Below are positions 17,678 to 26,341 of a stretch of 64,000 nucleotides of DNA, piece by piece; the first letter of the stretch is position 1; each line of letters opens with the position of its first letter. The translations under genes and the position numbers were made by a program. The notes under the pieces were generated by a model. It had not been told where the DNA came from and searched no databases. It worked only from the letters and a program-made list of their open reading frames with translations. This stretch comes from Planococcus salinus (GTDB lineage Bacteria > Bacillota > Bacilli > Bacillales_A > Planococcaceae), in NCBI RefSeq assembly GCF_003719725.1, contig NZ_RIAX01000003.1, forward strand, positions 124,001-188,000, written 5' to 3'.

Positions 17678-17802
17678 AAGAAAAGCGCAGGCGGCCGTTC
17701 AGCCCTGACAAGCGCTGGAGGGCTTGCCGGTGATGGCGTCTTTTGCCATCATTGGCAAGTCCGAAGCGACCTCGAGGGGCTGGGCACCGGAGTCTGGACA
17801 AT
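17678..17802 (+). repeat. GC-rich interspersed repeat, copy A
   Basis: About 125 bp from GAAAAGCGCAGGCGGCC to GGAGTCTGGACAAT. The interior contains CAAGCGCTGGAGGGCTTG and a hairpin ATGGCGTCTTTTGCCAT. CAGCCC near the 5' end pairs with GGGCTG near the 3' end. The interior matches copy E at 35.8 kb but not copies B and C, although the ends are shared. This element type is widespread between genes in Bacillales; its function is unknown to me. Confidence 0.8.
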
Positions 17803-17926
17803 AGAAAAGCGCAGGCGGCCGTGTAGGCTCGACAGGCATAAGACGAGTCACCGAAGCGGCGTGTTTGTGCCGCACAGGTGGCTTGGCTTATGACCTCGAG
17901 AGCTTGGCCGCCGGAGTCTGGACAAT
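17803..17926 (+). repeat. GC-rich interspersed repeat, copy B
   Basis: Starts GAAAAGCGCAGGCGGCCG and ends GCCGCCGGAGTCTGGACAAT; GGCGGCC pairs with GGCCGCC at the other end. Interior GTAGGCTCGACAGGCATAAG and hairpin GCGGCGTGTTTGTGCCGC are shared with copy C. Confidence 0.8.
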
Positions 17927-17927
17927 A

Positions 17928-18050
17928 AGAAAAGCGCTGGCGGCCGTGTAGGCTCGACAGGCATAAGACGGTCTGGCGAAGCGGCGTGTTTTCAGCCGCA
18001 CAGCCGGAGTGGCTTATAATCCGAGAGCCTGGCCGCCGGAGTCTGGACAA
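17928..18050 (+). repeat. GC-rich interspersed repeat, copies C and truncated D
   Basis: Copy C repeats the design of copy B with GGCGGCC/GGCCGCC ends. It is followed at 18055-18080 by a truncated copy D that keeps only the left end (GAAAAGCGCTGGCGGCCG) and a short ...GGACAA. Together copies A to D fill most of the 538-bp gap between the sigma-factor and CNNM genes. Confidence 0.8.
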
Positions 18051-18083
18051 GACAGAAAAGCGCTGGCGGCCGTAAATCAGGAC

Positions 18084-18112
18084 AAAGAAAAAAGCTTCTA
18101 TCCGCAGATAGA
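18084..18112 (-). terminator. terminator of CNNM-type gene
   Basis: Minus strand AAGTTTCTATC-TGCG-GATAGAAGCTT, one mismatch, followed by TTTTTTC. Just after the stop codon at 18117. Confidence 0.8.
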
Positions 18113-18116
18113 AACT

Positions 18117-19361
18117 TTACACCGGCACCTCTTCTTCTTCAGTTTTCGTAATGGTCAGCCGCACAATGCGGTTACGGTCCATTTCGTTTACTTCCACGTG
18201 AAGGTTTTCGTAGGTGAATTGCTCGCCTTCATCGGGCACATGACCCAGTTGCTGCATGACGAAACCGGCGATGGTATCGTGGTCGTTCGGCACATTCACT
18301 TCAAACATATCATTGACATCTTCAATTTCCAGGCGGCCATGGCAGGACAATGTGTTGTCGGTCATTTCAAAAACGAGTTCGTCGTCTTCTTCGTCCGTTT
18401 CGTCTTCAATGTCCTGTCCAATCATCTCTTCGATAATGTCTTCGTGTGTAACGATTCCCAACGTGCCGCCGTATTCATCCAAAATGACAGCCATATGCTT
18501 TTTCTTGGACATCATCATTTTGAAGACTTTCTCCACGCTGACAGACTGAACAACAAACAATGGATTGTCATCCATCAATTCTTCCAGCGTCAGGTTGGGA
18601 TTCATCGACCATTCGATCAACTTTTTCGAATAAAACAAACCGACGACATTGTCCATACTTTCTTCATATACGGGATAACGCGTATAGGAAGAATCCAAAA
18701 TCAAATCACGCACTTCTTCGTAAGTGGAATCGATGGCAATTCCGACGGTGTCGGTACGGTGCGTCGACATGACATCCGAAACATCTTTATGCGGGAAATC
18801 GAGAACGCCTTTGATCCGCTCTGATTCGTCTTCTTCGAATGTCCCTTCAGTAGAGGCGATATCCACCATTGAACGAAGCTCTTCCTTCGTCATGGTCGCT
18901 TCTTTTACAGAACCTTTCGAGATGATGCGAATGAATATATTGGTAAACTGCGATATTAACCAAGTAAGCGGCTTTAACAGAACCACCAGAAACGATATGA
19001 CAGGAGCCACAAGGTAGGCAACTCTGTCTGAGAAAGTGGCAGCGATCGTTTTCGGCAATACTTCGCCGAATAAGATGAGCACAAGTGTCAAAATAGCCGT
19101 CGCTACCCCGACTTCCCACCCTTCCGTGATGGCGATGGTTGTCACGAGTGTCGGCAACATAATGTTCGCTATATTATTACCGATTAAAATGGTGGTGATC
19201 ATGCGGTCCGGCTTCGCAATCAGCTTCTCCAATTTTTGCGATTTCACATCGCCCTGATTTGCGCGAAGATGGACCTTCATCCTATTTACAGCTGTTAATG
19301 CCGTCTCACTTCCTGATAAGAAAAGCGACATAAGTAAGAAAAATCCCAATGCTATGAACAA
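18117..19361 (-). CDS. CNNM/CorC-family transporter with CBS domains (hemolysin-family protein)
   Basis: 414 aa: an N-terminal DUF21/CNNM membrane domain with about four segments (residues 1-150, including FLSGSETALTAVNR and FGEVLPKTIAA), a pair of CBS domains (about 200-320, with YTRYPVYEES and DEYGGTLGIVTHEDI) and a CorC_HlyC domain at the end. Close in form to B. subtilis MpfA (YhdP), a magnesium exporter; ion specificity is inferred. The frame extends to an ATG 30 bp upstream, but GGAGG lies seven bases before a TTG at 19361, which is therefore the likely start. Confidence 0.88.
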   Translation of the reverse strand: MFIALGFFLLMSLFLSGSETALTAVNRMKVHLRANQGDVKSQKLEKLIAKPDRMITTILIGNNIANIMLPTLVTTIAITEGWEVGVATAILTLVLILFGEVLPKTIAATFSDRVAYLVAPVISFLVVLLKPLTWLISQFTNIFIRIISKGSVKEATMTKEELRSMVDIASTEGTFEEDESERIKGVLDFPHKDVSDVMSTHRTDTVGIAIDSTYEEVRDLILDSSYTRYPVYEESMDNVVGLFYSKKLIEWSMNPNLTLEELMDDNPLFVVQSVSVEKVFKMMMSKKKHMAVILDEYGGTLGIVTHEDIIEEMIGQDIEDETDEEDDELVFEMTDNTLSCHGRLEIEDVNDMFEVNVPNDHDTIAGFVMQQLGHVPDEGEQFTYENLHVEVNEMDRNRIVRLTITKTEEEEVPV

Positions 19362-19508
19362 ATTTGTTTCCTCCAGTGTTTTGAAACACAAATTTTACGA
19401 ACTCTTTCCATATTATTTACTATACCATAGCAGAATTCGAAATGTCGAAAACCAGAACCGGTGTGTTATAATTTTTCCATAATTACAATTTTGAAAAGAG
19501 GGGCTTTA

Positions 19509-20888
19509 ATGGACATGCAGAAATTAGACGATTATTTTAAAACCAACAGGCAGGAGCATCTGGAAGAGTTAAAAGCATTTTTACGGATCCCTTCCATCAG
19601 TTCTCTGACTGAACATCAGAAAGACATCCAAAAAGGTGCGGAGTGGCTGAAGAAATCACTGGAAAAAGCAGGATTGGAAAACGCGCGCATCGATGAAACA
19701 CCTGGTCATCCTGTTGTATATGCCGATTGGCTGCACGCTGAAGGCAAGCCGACGGTTCTGGTTTATGGACATTATGATGTACAACCTGTCGACCCGCTTC
19801 ATTTATGGGAAACGCCTCCTTTCGACCCGCATGTACGAGACAACAAGCTGTATGCCCGCGGCGCCAGTGACGACAAAGGCCAGACTTTCATGCACATCAA
19901 AGCGGTGGAAGCCCTTCTTCAGCTGAACGGGGAATTACCGGTCAACATCAAATTCATCATTGAAGGTGAAGAAGAAATCGGCAGCCCGAACCTGCCATTA
20001 TATGTAGAGCAAAACCAGGACCAACTGAAAGCCGATGTTATCGTTATTTCAGATACCGGCATGCAGGGCCCTGGGCGCCCGGCCGTCTGCTACGGCCTGC
20101 GCGGGCTTGCCGGCATACAGATTGATGTCAAAGGGCCAAAAGGTGATCTGCATTCCGGCCTTTACGGCGGAGCTGTCCAGAACCCGCTTCATGCCATTGC
20201 TGAAATCCTGGCCTCTTTCCGGGATAAAGAAGGCGTCATACAAGTCGATGGGTTTTACGATGATGTGCTGCCGGTCTCTGATGAAGAACGGGAAGAGTTC
20301 GCCGCTCTTGAATTTGATCTGGAACAGGAAAAAAGAGACCTCGGCATAGAAGAAGACTTTGGCGAGAAAGGCTATTCATTTGTCGAGCGCACGTGGATCC
20401 GTCCGACTCTCGAAGTTAACGGCATTACCGGCGGGTTCTCCGGAGAAGGCATCAAAACCGTTCTTCCTTCCGAAGCCAGTTCCAAAATCACTTGCCGGCT
20501 TGTACCAAACCAGGATCCTGATGACATCATCGCAAAACTGCGGGCGCATGTGGAAGCCCATAAACCTGCAGGTGTCACAGTGAACATCACCGATTTCGAT
20601 AAAGGAAAACCTTTCCTTACACCATATGACCATCCGGCTATACAAGCCGCTGGCCGCTCGTACGAAAAAGTGTATCAAGTTCCAACAGCTTTTACGCGCA
20701 TGGGTGGATCTGTCCCCATCGTCGCTGCTTTTGATGAAATTCTCGGATTGCCGGTAGTCTTGATGGGCTTTGGCCTGGCATCGGAAAATTTCCATGCGCC
20801 AAATGAACACTTCCATCTCGAAAACTTCGATAAAGGCCTGCGCGTCATCAGCGATTACCTTTTCGAAGCGGCAAATTTGAAAAAATGA
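19509..20888 (+). CDS. M20-family dipeptidase (CNDP/PepV-like zinc peptidase)
   Basis: 459 aa. Zinc-binding landmarks: YGHYDVQP (near residue 83), RGASDDKGQ (near 116), the catalytic IIEGEEEIGS (near 150) and VISDTGM. The dimerisation domain follows LHSGLYGG. It hydrolyses dipeptides or related N-acyl amino acids. The ATG at 19509 is chosen because AGAGGGG precedes it; an earlier in-frame ATG at 19461 has none. TATAAT at 19467-19472 is the probable -10. Divergent from the CNNM gene. Confidence 0.9.
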   Translation: MDMQKLDDYFKTNRQEHLEELKAFLRIPSISSLTEHQKDIQKGAEWLKKSLEKAGLENARIDETPGHPVVYADWLHAEGKPTVLVYGHYDVQPVDPLHLWETPPFDPHVRDNKLYARGASDDKGQTFMHIKAVEALLQLNGELPVNIKFIIEGEEEIGSPNLPLYVEQNQDQLKADVIVISDTGMQGPGRPAVCYGLRGLAGIQIDVKGPKGDLHSGLYGGAVQNPLHAIAEILASFRDKEGVIQVDGFYDDVLPVSDEEREEFAALEFDLEQEKRDLGIEEDFGEKGYSFVERTWIRPTLEVNGITGGFSGEGIKTVLPSEASSKITCRLVPNQDPDDIIAKLRAHVEAHKPAGVTVNITDFDKGKPFLTPYDHPAIQAAGRSYEKVYQVPTAFTRMGGSVPIVAAFDEILGLPVVLMGFGLASENFHAPNEHFHLENFDKGLRVISDYLFEAANLKK

Positions 20889-20897
20889 TAGCTTGGC

Positions 20898-20925
20898 AAG
20901 CCTTTCCTTTGGGAAGGGCTTTTTC
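20898..20925 (+). terminator. terminator of M20 dipeptidase gene
   Basis: Arms AAGCCTTTCC and GGAAGGGCTT (one G-U pair), four-base loop, then TTTTTC. Confidence 0.8.
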
Positions 20926-21065
20926 TATTGCCAATTTCCTCTTGGCTCCCCGTCCTTCCGCGCTCTTTCTGGCAATAAACGCCGCAAGCTTCCCTTCCCC
21001 TCCTTCTTTCCGATGGCCAAACTGTTTTAATGAAGCTAACAGAGAAGAAAACCGGGAGGCACGCC

Positions 21066-21632
21066 ATGATCATTTATTGGATAGCAGCTTATTTTATCGG
21101 CAATGTACTGACGGCCTGGTGGGTCGGCAAATGGTATGGCATCGATTTACGCCAGCAGCGCAGTGGAAACCTGGGTGCACGCAACGCAGGGGCTGTCATC
21201 GGTCGAGCCGCTTTTGTACTGACGTTCTTAGGGGACGCCGGAAAATCGGTGCTGGTTCTTTGGATCGGATTTTACTTCAATTTTGAGTTATGGACGATTG
21301 CAGTTGGAGGCCTGTTCGTCATCACTGGCCATTTGTTTCCCCTCTGGCTGAAAGGCCGAGGCGGAAAAGGGATTGCTTCGTTCATCGGTGTCAGCTTATT
21401 TTTGACCCCCGGCCTTTTTCTCATCATGTTCATCGCTTTCGCACTGGCCTTTCCGTTCATCAAAAGCGCCACGCTGACAATGCTGGTCAGCTACTTCGCC
21501 TTTGTGGCTGCCGCAGTTTTCTCCCACAGTCTGGGTTATACATGGCCGCTGCTGGCGGCACTTGCGCTCATCATTTTCAAGCATCAGCAGGATATCAAAG
21601 AATCTTATAAAGTTCGCTTTTCTAAAATGTGA
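21066..21632 (+). CDS. plsY: glycerol-3-phosphate acyltransferase PlsY-family protein
   Basis: 188-aa integral membrane protein with about five segments. PlsY motifs are recognisable: RSGNLGARNAG (usually GSGNxGATN), TFLGDAGKSVL (usually DxxKG) and KGRGGKGIASFIG. Acyl-phosphate-dependent acylation of glycerol-3-phosphate is the family activity. Motif 1 has GARN instead of GATN and motif 2 lacks the usual KG, so this may be a paralogue rather than the housekeeping enzyme. Start ATG at 21066 follows GGGAGG. Confidence 0.82.
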   Translation: MIIYWIAAYFIGNVLTAWWVGKWYGIDLRQQRSGNLGARNAGAVIGRAAFVLTFLGDAGKSVLVLWIGFYFNFELWTIAVGGLFVITGHLFPLWLKGRGGKGIASFIGVSLFLTPGLFLIMFIAFALAFPFIKSATLTMLVSYFAFVAAAVFSHSLGYTWPLLAALALIIFKHQQDIKESYKVRFSKM

Positions 21633-21726
21633 ATGCAGTACCGGGAAACGGCTTTAAGTACCAGATCAATGTTATTCGTGTTATAGTTTTATTATTCAAA
21701 ATACTTTACAGATAGGGTGTTTGCTG

Positions 21727-22578
21727 ATGAAAAAACCAATTGCCTGGGTAATGGATTCAACAGGATTTGTGACAGAAGAATTGAAAGCTCATCCTGATGT
21801 ATATATCGTCCCGTTGAATATTCATTTTGGCCGGGAGGAATTTGTGGATGGAGTCGATTTGACGAACGAACAGCTTTACCAGCGCATTAAATCGGCACCG
21901 GAATTCCCGAAAACTTCTCAGCCGTCGGCGGGGACGTTCGCTGAACTGTATGACAAACTGAAAGAACAGTATGACTGCGCCATCGCCGTTCATGCTTCCG
22001 CGAAAATGAGTGGAACACTGGCGTCTTCAGTATCGGGAGCTGAAATGAGTGGCTTTAAAGTATATGCCGTCGATTCACTCGCTTTGTCCTACGGATTGAC
22101 GGGTCTGGTGGAAAAAGGGATGGAACTTGAGAAAGAAGGAATGAACCCTGAAGAAATCGCAGAAACTCTGGAAACCCAGACAAGCGACTTCCGCAATTAC
22201 ATTTTAATCGGGAATCTGACGCAACTGTACAAAGGCGGAAGAATGAGTGGCGCTCAATATTATCTCGGCAGCCTGCTGCAGGTAAAGCCGATTGTCCAAA
22301 TCACCGCTGAAGGTGAACTGGCACCGATCGACAAAGTCCGTTCTCATAAAAAAGCGGTTCAGTACTTGATCAATCACGCTTTGCAGGATCATGAACAATA
22401 CGGGGTGGCGAAGTTTCAGGTAATGCACGGAAACGTATACGAAGAAGCGGAACTTTTAAAGCAGGAAATAGTGAACGTAATTCCTCATGCAAAAGTTCTG
22501 ATCGGCAACCTGAGTGCATCGCTTGCAGTCCATGCCGGAGAAGGTACACTGGCGCTGATGTGGAGAAAAAGCTTATAA
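21727..22578 (+). CDS. DegV-family fatty-acid-binding protein
   Basis: 283 aa. DegV hallmarks: AWVMDSTGFVTEEL at the N-terminus, PKTSQPSAGTFAELY (near 61-75, lipid-headgroup loop), HASAKMSGTLASS (near 92) and GRMSGAQYYLGSLLQVKPI (near 172-190). Family members bind fatty acids and in some Firmicutes hand them to the FakA kinase; no fakA is nearby. The ATG at 21727 fits the upstream GGGTG better than the TTG two codons earlier. Confidence 0.88.
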   Translation: MKKPIAWVMDSTGFVTEELKAHPDVYIVPLNIHFGREEFVDGVDLTNEQLYQRIKSAPEFPKTSQPSAGTFAELYDKLKEQYDCAIAVHASAKMSGTLASSVSGAEMSGFKVYAVDSLALSYGLTGLVEKGMELEKEGMNPEEIAETLETQTSDFRNYILIGNLTQLYKGGRMSGAQYYLGSLLQVKPIVQITAEGELAPIDKVRSHKKAVQYLINHALQDHEQYGVAKFQVMHGNVYEEAELLKQEIVNVIPHAKVLIGNLSASLAVHAGEGTLALMWRKSL

Positions 22579-22580
22579 TA

Positions 22581-22618
22581 CCGACAGCAAATCAGGCTGT
22601 ATTGATCGGTTTTTCTGT
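22581..22618 (+). terminator. weak terminator after degV-family gene
   Basis: ACAGC/GCTGT inner arms with flanking CCG/CGG and a bulge, followed by GGTTTTTCTG. Imperfect. Confidence 0.45.
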
Positions 22619-22719
22619 AATTCCATAGACCCCTGCCAGCTGTCCGGCCTGGTACTTGCGAACGGATATTCAGTTACTCTTCTGCTACAATTAGAGAAGA
22701 ACGGGGGTGACATGGGCGG

Positions 22720-23739
22720 ATGCAGCATGTAGAACGTGAATTGACAGAACGAGTAAAACTTTGTGATACAAAAGGCCAATTAAACCCAAGTGCCATCGGT
22801 TATTCACGGCGGCCATTGGTTGAGAGCAATTTGCATGGCAATTTCATGCGCAAGAAAAAATGGAATTATTGGTGCGTTTTTGGTGAAGAAATCATGTTTT
22901 CTGCGACAATCAGCCACTTGGATTATGCGACTGTTTGTTTCGTCTACTTTTTAAATTATGAAACGCAGCGCTTTCATGAAAAGACGGTGGTTGTCCCATT
23001 CACCAGACAACTGAAATTATCTCCGCAGGTGCTTGACCCCAGCCACTTTCGGCACGATGGCATGACGATTCAATCGGTTCACAGCCAGTTGGAAACCCAC
23101 CTGACAGTTACCGTCGAAGATTTCGACGGTGAACCACTTTATGCCAATCTGCAAATTCAGCACCCTGAACGCTACGATTCGTTGAATGTTGTCGTTCCGT
23201 GGAACCGGCAAACCTTTCAATTCACGGGAAAACACCACACGCTCCCCACTTCAGGAACTGTGAAAATCGGCAGCCAGCGGTTTGAATTTGAACCGGATGA
23301 AAGTTTTGCTGTGCTGGATTACGGCAGAGGTGTATGGCCGCGGAACTCCTTCTGGAATTGGGCCATGGCTTCCCAACGTTCGCATGGGCGCATCATCGGC
23401 TTGAATTTCGGCGGTCACTGGACAGACGGCACAGGCATGACGGAAAACGCATTTTTCGTTAATGGAAAAATGACCAAAATCCATGAAGATGTCTTATTTC
23501 GATACAACCGGTTAAATTACAAAGAACCCTGGCTGGTCCATACCAAGTTCTCAGATGATGTCAAGCTGACTTTCACCCCTTTTTTTGAACGGGTCTCAAA
23601 AACGGATGTCCGAGTCGTCAAATCGGAAGTCCATCAATTGTTCGGCTATTATAATGGATACGTCCGTTATCCGGATGGCAAAAAAATCAAGGTCATGCAA
23701 ATGCTTGGTTCTATTGAAGAACATGATGCGAAATGGTAA
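22720..23739 (+). CDS. DUF2804 domain protein
   Basis: 339 aa matching the DUF2804 family: an N-terminal ELTERVKLCDTKGQLNPSAIG-type segment (about 6-26), a central beta-rich part, and the GRGVWPRNSFWNWA and GLNFGGHWTDGTGMTENAFF motifs near residues 205-250. The fold resembles lipocalin-like hydroxylation/cyclase proteins, but no function is established. Start ATG at 22720 follows GGGGGTG. Ends at the border of a Bacillales-type palindromic repeat. Confidence 0.85.
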   Translation: MQHVERELTERVKLCDTKGQLNPSAIGYSRRPLVESNLHGNFMRKKKWNYWCVFGEEIMFSATISHLDYATVCFVYFLNYETQRFHEKTVVVPFTRQLKLSPQVLDPSHFRHDGMTIQSVHSQLETHLTVTVEDFDGEPLYANLQIQHPERYDSLNVVVPWNRQTFQFTGKHHTLPTSGTVKIGSQRFEFEPDESFAVLDYGRGVWPRNSFWNWAMASQRSHGRIIGLNFGGHWTDGTGMTENAFFVNGKMTKIHEDVLFRYNRLNYKEPWLVHTKFSDDVKLTFTPFFERVSKTDVRVVKSEVHQLFGYYNGYVRYPDGKKIKVMQMLGSIEEHDAKW

Positions 23740-23740
23740 A

Positions 23741-23926
23741 GAGGCTGTTTTCCGCTCGAGGCGGACGCTTTCGGGACTAAAGAATGTGGGTCATGCAATT
23801 GGCGCGGCCCATGGCTTCAGCCGCTTTCCTTGCTCCTGCGATTACTCGTGGCAAAGACAAAGACCTTCGCTCCGTCACTGCTTCCGCTGGAGTCGCCGCC
23901 TCTGCTCCAAGCCTGGCTCACTGATA
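23741..23926 (+). repeat. Bacillales-type long palindromic intergenic repeat
   Basis: GC-rich region with pairing ends: GAGGCGG (23758-23764) and CCGCCTC (23896-23902), plus a CGCTTTCG...CGCTTTCC motif, the signature of a repeat common downstream of Bacillales genes. Only this copy is in the window. Together with the terminator it accounts for most of the 327-bp gap between the DUF2804 gene and glpQ. Confidence 0.6.
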
Positions 23927-23984
23927 GAGGTGTGATTTTTATTCATAATCGATAGAGTAAAACAACAGAAGCCATTACAAATTT

Positions 23985-24020
23985 AAAAACAGGCGGAGAA
24001 AAATTTCTCCGCCTGTTTTT
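23985..24020. terminator. bidirectional terminator
   Basis: Seventeen-base arms around AAAAACAGGCGGAGAAA and complement, with A and T flanks. Serves the convergent DUF2804 and glpQ genes. Confidence 0.88.
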
Positions 24021-24066
24021 ATTTGCACCTTATATGAGCTATGAGCACTTTCCCGCCGTCTTTGCT

Positions 24067-24780
24067 TTACTCAAGTTCTTTCATCATAAATTCAGGGTAG
24101 TCGGTGAAAATGCCATGGATGCCAATCTGTTTCAGCTCTTTTGCATATTGCAGGTCATTAACGGTGTAAGCGTAGACAATCGCCCCTTTCCGCAGGGCAT
24201 CTGTCGTCATTTTCCGGAAAGCTGACGGCAAGGTGACATGAAGTCTCTTGGTGCCGATGATCCGTGCATAATCATAAACATCGACGTAAACACCGAAAGT
24301 CAAAATAGCCGCTGGAACGGATGTTTCGCGGCATGCCTTCTGGATATCCTCATGGTTGAAAGACGACAGCAGAATCCGGTCGGTGAGCCCTTTCTTTTCC
24401 GCCAGCTCCAGCACTTGTGACATTAATGAATCGTAAGGAAAAATGTCCGATTTCAATTCAATGTTCAGTATATGATCTGTTTCTGCAAATATGTCAAACA
24501 CTTCTTCCAGCGTAGGGATTCTTTCTCCACTCCACTCTTCCGAAAACCAGGAACCGCAATCGTATTTTTTTAATTGGGCCAATGTCATATCCTTTACATA
24601 TCCACGGCCGTTGGTGGTGCGGTTAATTTCTTCGTCGTGAATGACCACCATTTCACCGTCTTTTGTTAAATGCACATCCACTTCCACTCCAGTGATCGGC
24701 AAATCGGCTGCCGCCTGAAAAGCTGCGAGTGTGTTTTCGGGATGTGTGCCTGAACTGCCTCTGTGTGCAAATATCTTCAT
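24067..24780 (-). CDS. glpQ: glycerophosphodiester phosphodiesterase, cytoplasmic
   Basis: 237 aa with no signal peptide. GDPD family motifs: FAHRGSSGTHPENTLAAF (residues 3-20), EVDVHLTKDGEMVVIHDE (near 37-54, metal-binding Glu/Asp and His) and LNIELKSD (near 112). It hydrolyses glycerophosphodiesters to glycerol-3-phosphate and an alcohol. Size fits UgpQ-type cytosolic enzymes. Start follows GGAGG and is nine bases after the kynA stop, so kynA and this gene form an operon. Confidence 0.9.
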   Translation of the reverse strand: MKIFAHRGSSGTHPENTLAAFQAAADLPITGVEVDVHLTKDGEMVVIHDEEINRTTNGRGYVKDMTLAQLKKYDCGSWFSEEWSGERIPTLEEVFDIFAETDHILNIELKSDIFPYDSLMSQVLELAEKKGLTDRILLSSFNHEDIQKACRETSVPAAILTFGVYVDVYDYARIIGTKRLHVTLPSAFRKMTTDALRKGAIVYAYTVNDLQYAKELKQIGIHGIFTDYPEFMMKELE

Positions 24781-24789
24781 GGAATCCTC

Positions 24790-25644
24790 CTATATCGTTG
24801 TTCGGATTTCCCATAGTTCCGGGAAGAAATATTGATCCAATACTTTTTTCAAATAATGGACGCCGGATGAGCCTCCCGTCCCTTGCTTAAAGCCGATGAC
24901 CCGTTCCACTGTTTTCATGTGCCGAAAACGCCATTGTTGAAGCCAGTCTTCAATATCCACCAATTTTTCGGCTAATTGATAAAGCTCCCAATACTGGTCG
25001 ACATCACGGTAAACAGCTTCCCAAGCCTTGCGTACACTTGTATTGGTTTCGTATACTGCCGTTACGTCACGGTTCAGCACAGCCGGATCGATGGCAAATC
25101 CGCTTCGAGCCAGTTTTTGTATAGCAGCATCGTACAAGCCCGGTTGTTTAAACGCCTCCAACAGCTCTTCATGAAGCGATTCGTCTTTTTCATAAATCGC
25201 CAACACGTGTTTGGTTTTGTAACCGAGCGCGAACTCGATCATGCGGTACTGATACGATTGAAATCCACTGGCATTCCCCAGATCATCCCGAAACTCCATG
25301 TATTCTGCAGGTGTCATCGTGGACAGCACATCCCACGCCTGGATGATCTGCGATTGGATTTTTGAAACACGAGCCATCTGTTTGAACGCCGGCTGCAGGT
25401 CATCTGCGTCTATATGGCGAATCGCCGACCGCAGCTCATGCAGTATCAACTTCATCCACAACTCCGACACTTGGTGAATAATAATGAAAAGTGACTCATC
25501 GTGATGGCCGCTGACTCCTTTCTGTGCTGTCAGCAATTGATCCAAATGAAGATACTCTCCATAGGTCATACTTTCCTTGAAATCGGTCTGAATGTTTTTT
25601 TCGGATGCAGCAGCTGGATTTTGCCCGTTTTTGTATTTGTCCAT
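24790..25644 (-). CDS. kynA: tryptophan 2,3-dioxygenase
   Basis: 284 aa. Haem dioxygenase motifs: [13 protein letters not shown] (near 26-38), [20 protein letters not shown] (near 47-66, with the haem-ligand region) and [31 protein letters not shown] near the C-terminus matches the substrate loop. It opens the indole ring of tryptophan to N-formylkynurenine. The partner genes kynB and kynU are not adjacent. The ATG at 25644 has GGAG nine bases before it; an ATG five codons earlier lacks a ribosome site of its own. Confidence 0.92.
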   Translation of the reverse strand: MDKYKNGQNPAAASEKNIQTDFKESMTYGEYLHLDQLLTAQKGVSGHHDESLFIIIHQVSELWMKLILHELRSAIRHIDADDLQPAFKQMARVSKIQSQIIQAWDVLSTMTPAEYMEFRDDLGNASGFQSYQYRMIEFALGYKTKHVLAIYEKDESLHEELLEAFKQPGLYDAAIQKLARSGFAIDPAVLNRDVTAVYETNTSVRKAWEAVYRDVDQYWELYQLAEKLVDIEDWLQQWRFRHMKTVERVIGFKQGTGGSSGVHYLKKVLDQYFFPELWEIRTTI

Positions 25645-25773
25645 CAAATACAACTCCATTCTGTCTCTTCTTAAGCTGAGCTCGACTCAGGTAAATCCAA
25701 TATTTCCAGGTGGTGTAAAACGAAGGAATTCGGGAATACATACTTTACAAAGATACTTGAAAGGATGAATTCT

Positions 25774-26286
25774 ATGGCATATAAAAAATCTTCTTTATTG
25801 ACCAGTCTGCTTTTATCCTCCGCATTAGTTCTTGCAGCTTGCGGAGACGAAGAGGAAGTTACTGAACCGGTTGGAGACCAGTCTCAAACAGATCAGCCTG
25901 TTTCTACAGATGACGCTTCCCCTGGCGGCGGAATCGGTGAAGATGACATAGGCGGAGAAATATTCGGATTTACCGAATTCGATTTGAACGTCGATTATCC
26001 CGACCAGGATGACGCATTGGACGTTAGTTACGAAGAAGACCGTGATGAAATCTCGGCAGAATACGAGAACAAAGTGACGGGAGATGATCTCGCCGGAGAT
26101 GATGCCATGAACGAAATCGAGCCAGCTTTCGGCCAGATTGATGTGGATGCGGACACCCCTGATGACGAAGTCATTTCACAGGCCATCGAAGCCTTTGGCA
26201 TCGAAGATAATTATACTTCCATCGAAATTGAAATCAGATACCCTGACGGCAATGAAAAAGAGTACGAGGCAACGCAAAACCAATAA
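25774..26286 (+). CDS. YusW-like lipoprotein
   Basis: 170-aa predicted lipoprotein: positively charged start, hydrophobic stretch, lipobox LAAC with Cys at about residue 23. The mature protein is very acidic (long runs of Asp and Glu) with a C-terminal YusW-type domain (FTEFDLNVDYPDQ ... SIEIEIRYPDGNEKEYE). Function unknown. The ATG at 25774 is chosen because AAAGG lies nine bases upstream; an ATG three codons earlier is adjacent to that site. Monocistronic. Confidence 0.78.
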   Translation: MAYKKSSLLTSLLLSSALVLAACGDEEEVTEPVGDQSQTDQPVSTDDASPGGGIGEDDIGGEIFGFTEFDLNVDYPDQDDALDVSYEEDRDEISAEYENKVTGDDLAGDDAMNEIEPAFGQIDVDADTPDDEVISQAIEAFGIEDNYTSIEIEIRYPDGNEKEYEATQNQ

Positions 26287-26297
26287 CCACTGCAGGC

Positions 26298-26325
26298 GCC
26301 ACCCACTGATGGACGGGTGGCTTTT
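26298..26325 (+). terminator. terminator of YusW-like lipoprotein gene
   Basis: Arms GCCACCC/GGGTGGC (26298-26304, 26315-26321) then TTTTG. Confidence 0.75.
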
Positions 26326-26341
26326 GCCTGCTCCGAATGCC

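Noticed and set aside
17345..18050. Open frames of 182 aa (+) and 146 aa (-) across the GC-rich repeats
   Set aside because: The reading frames are repeat-derived, low in normal codon usage and without ribosome sites; the DNA is better explained as repeat copies A to D.
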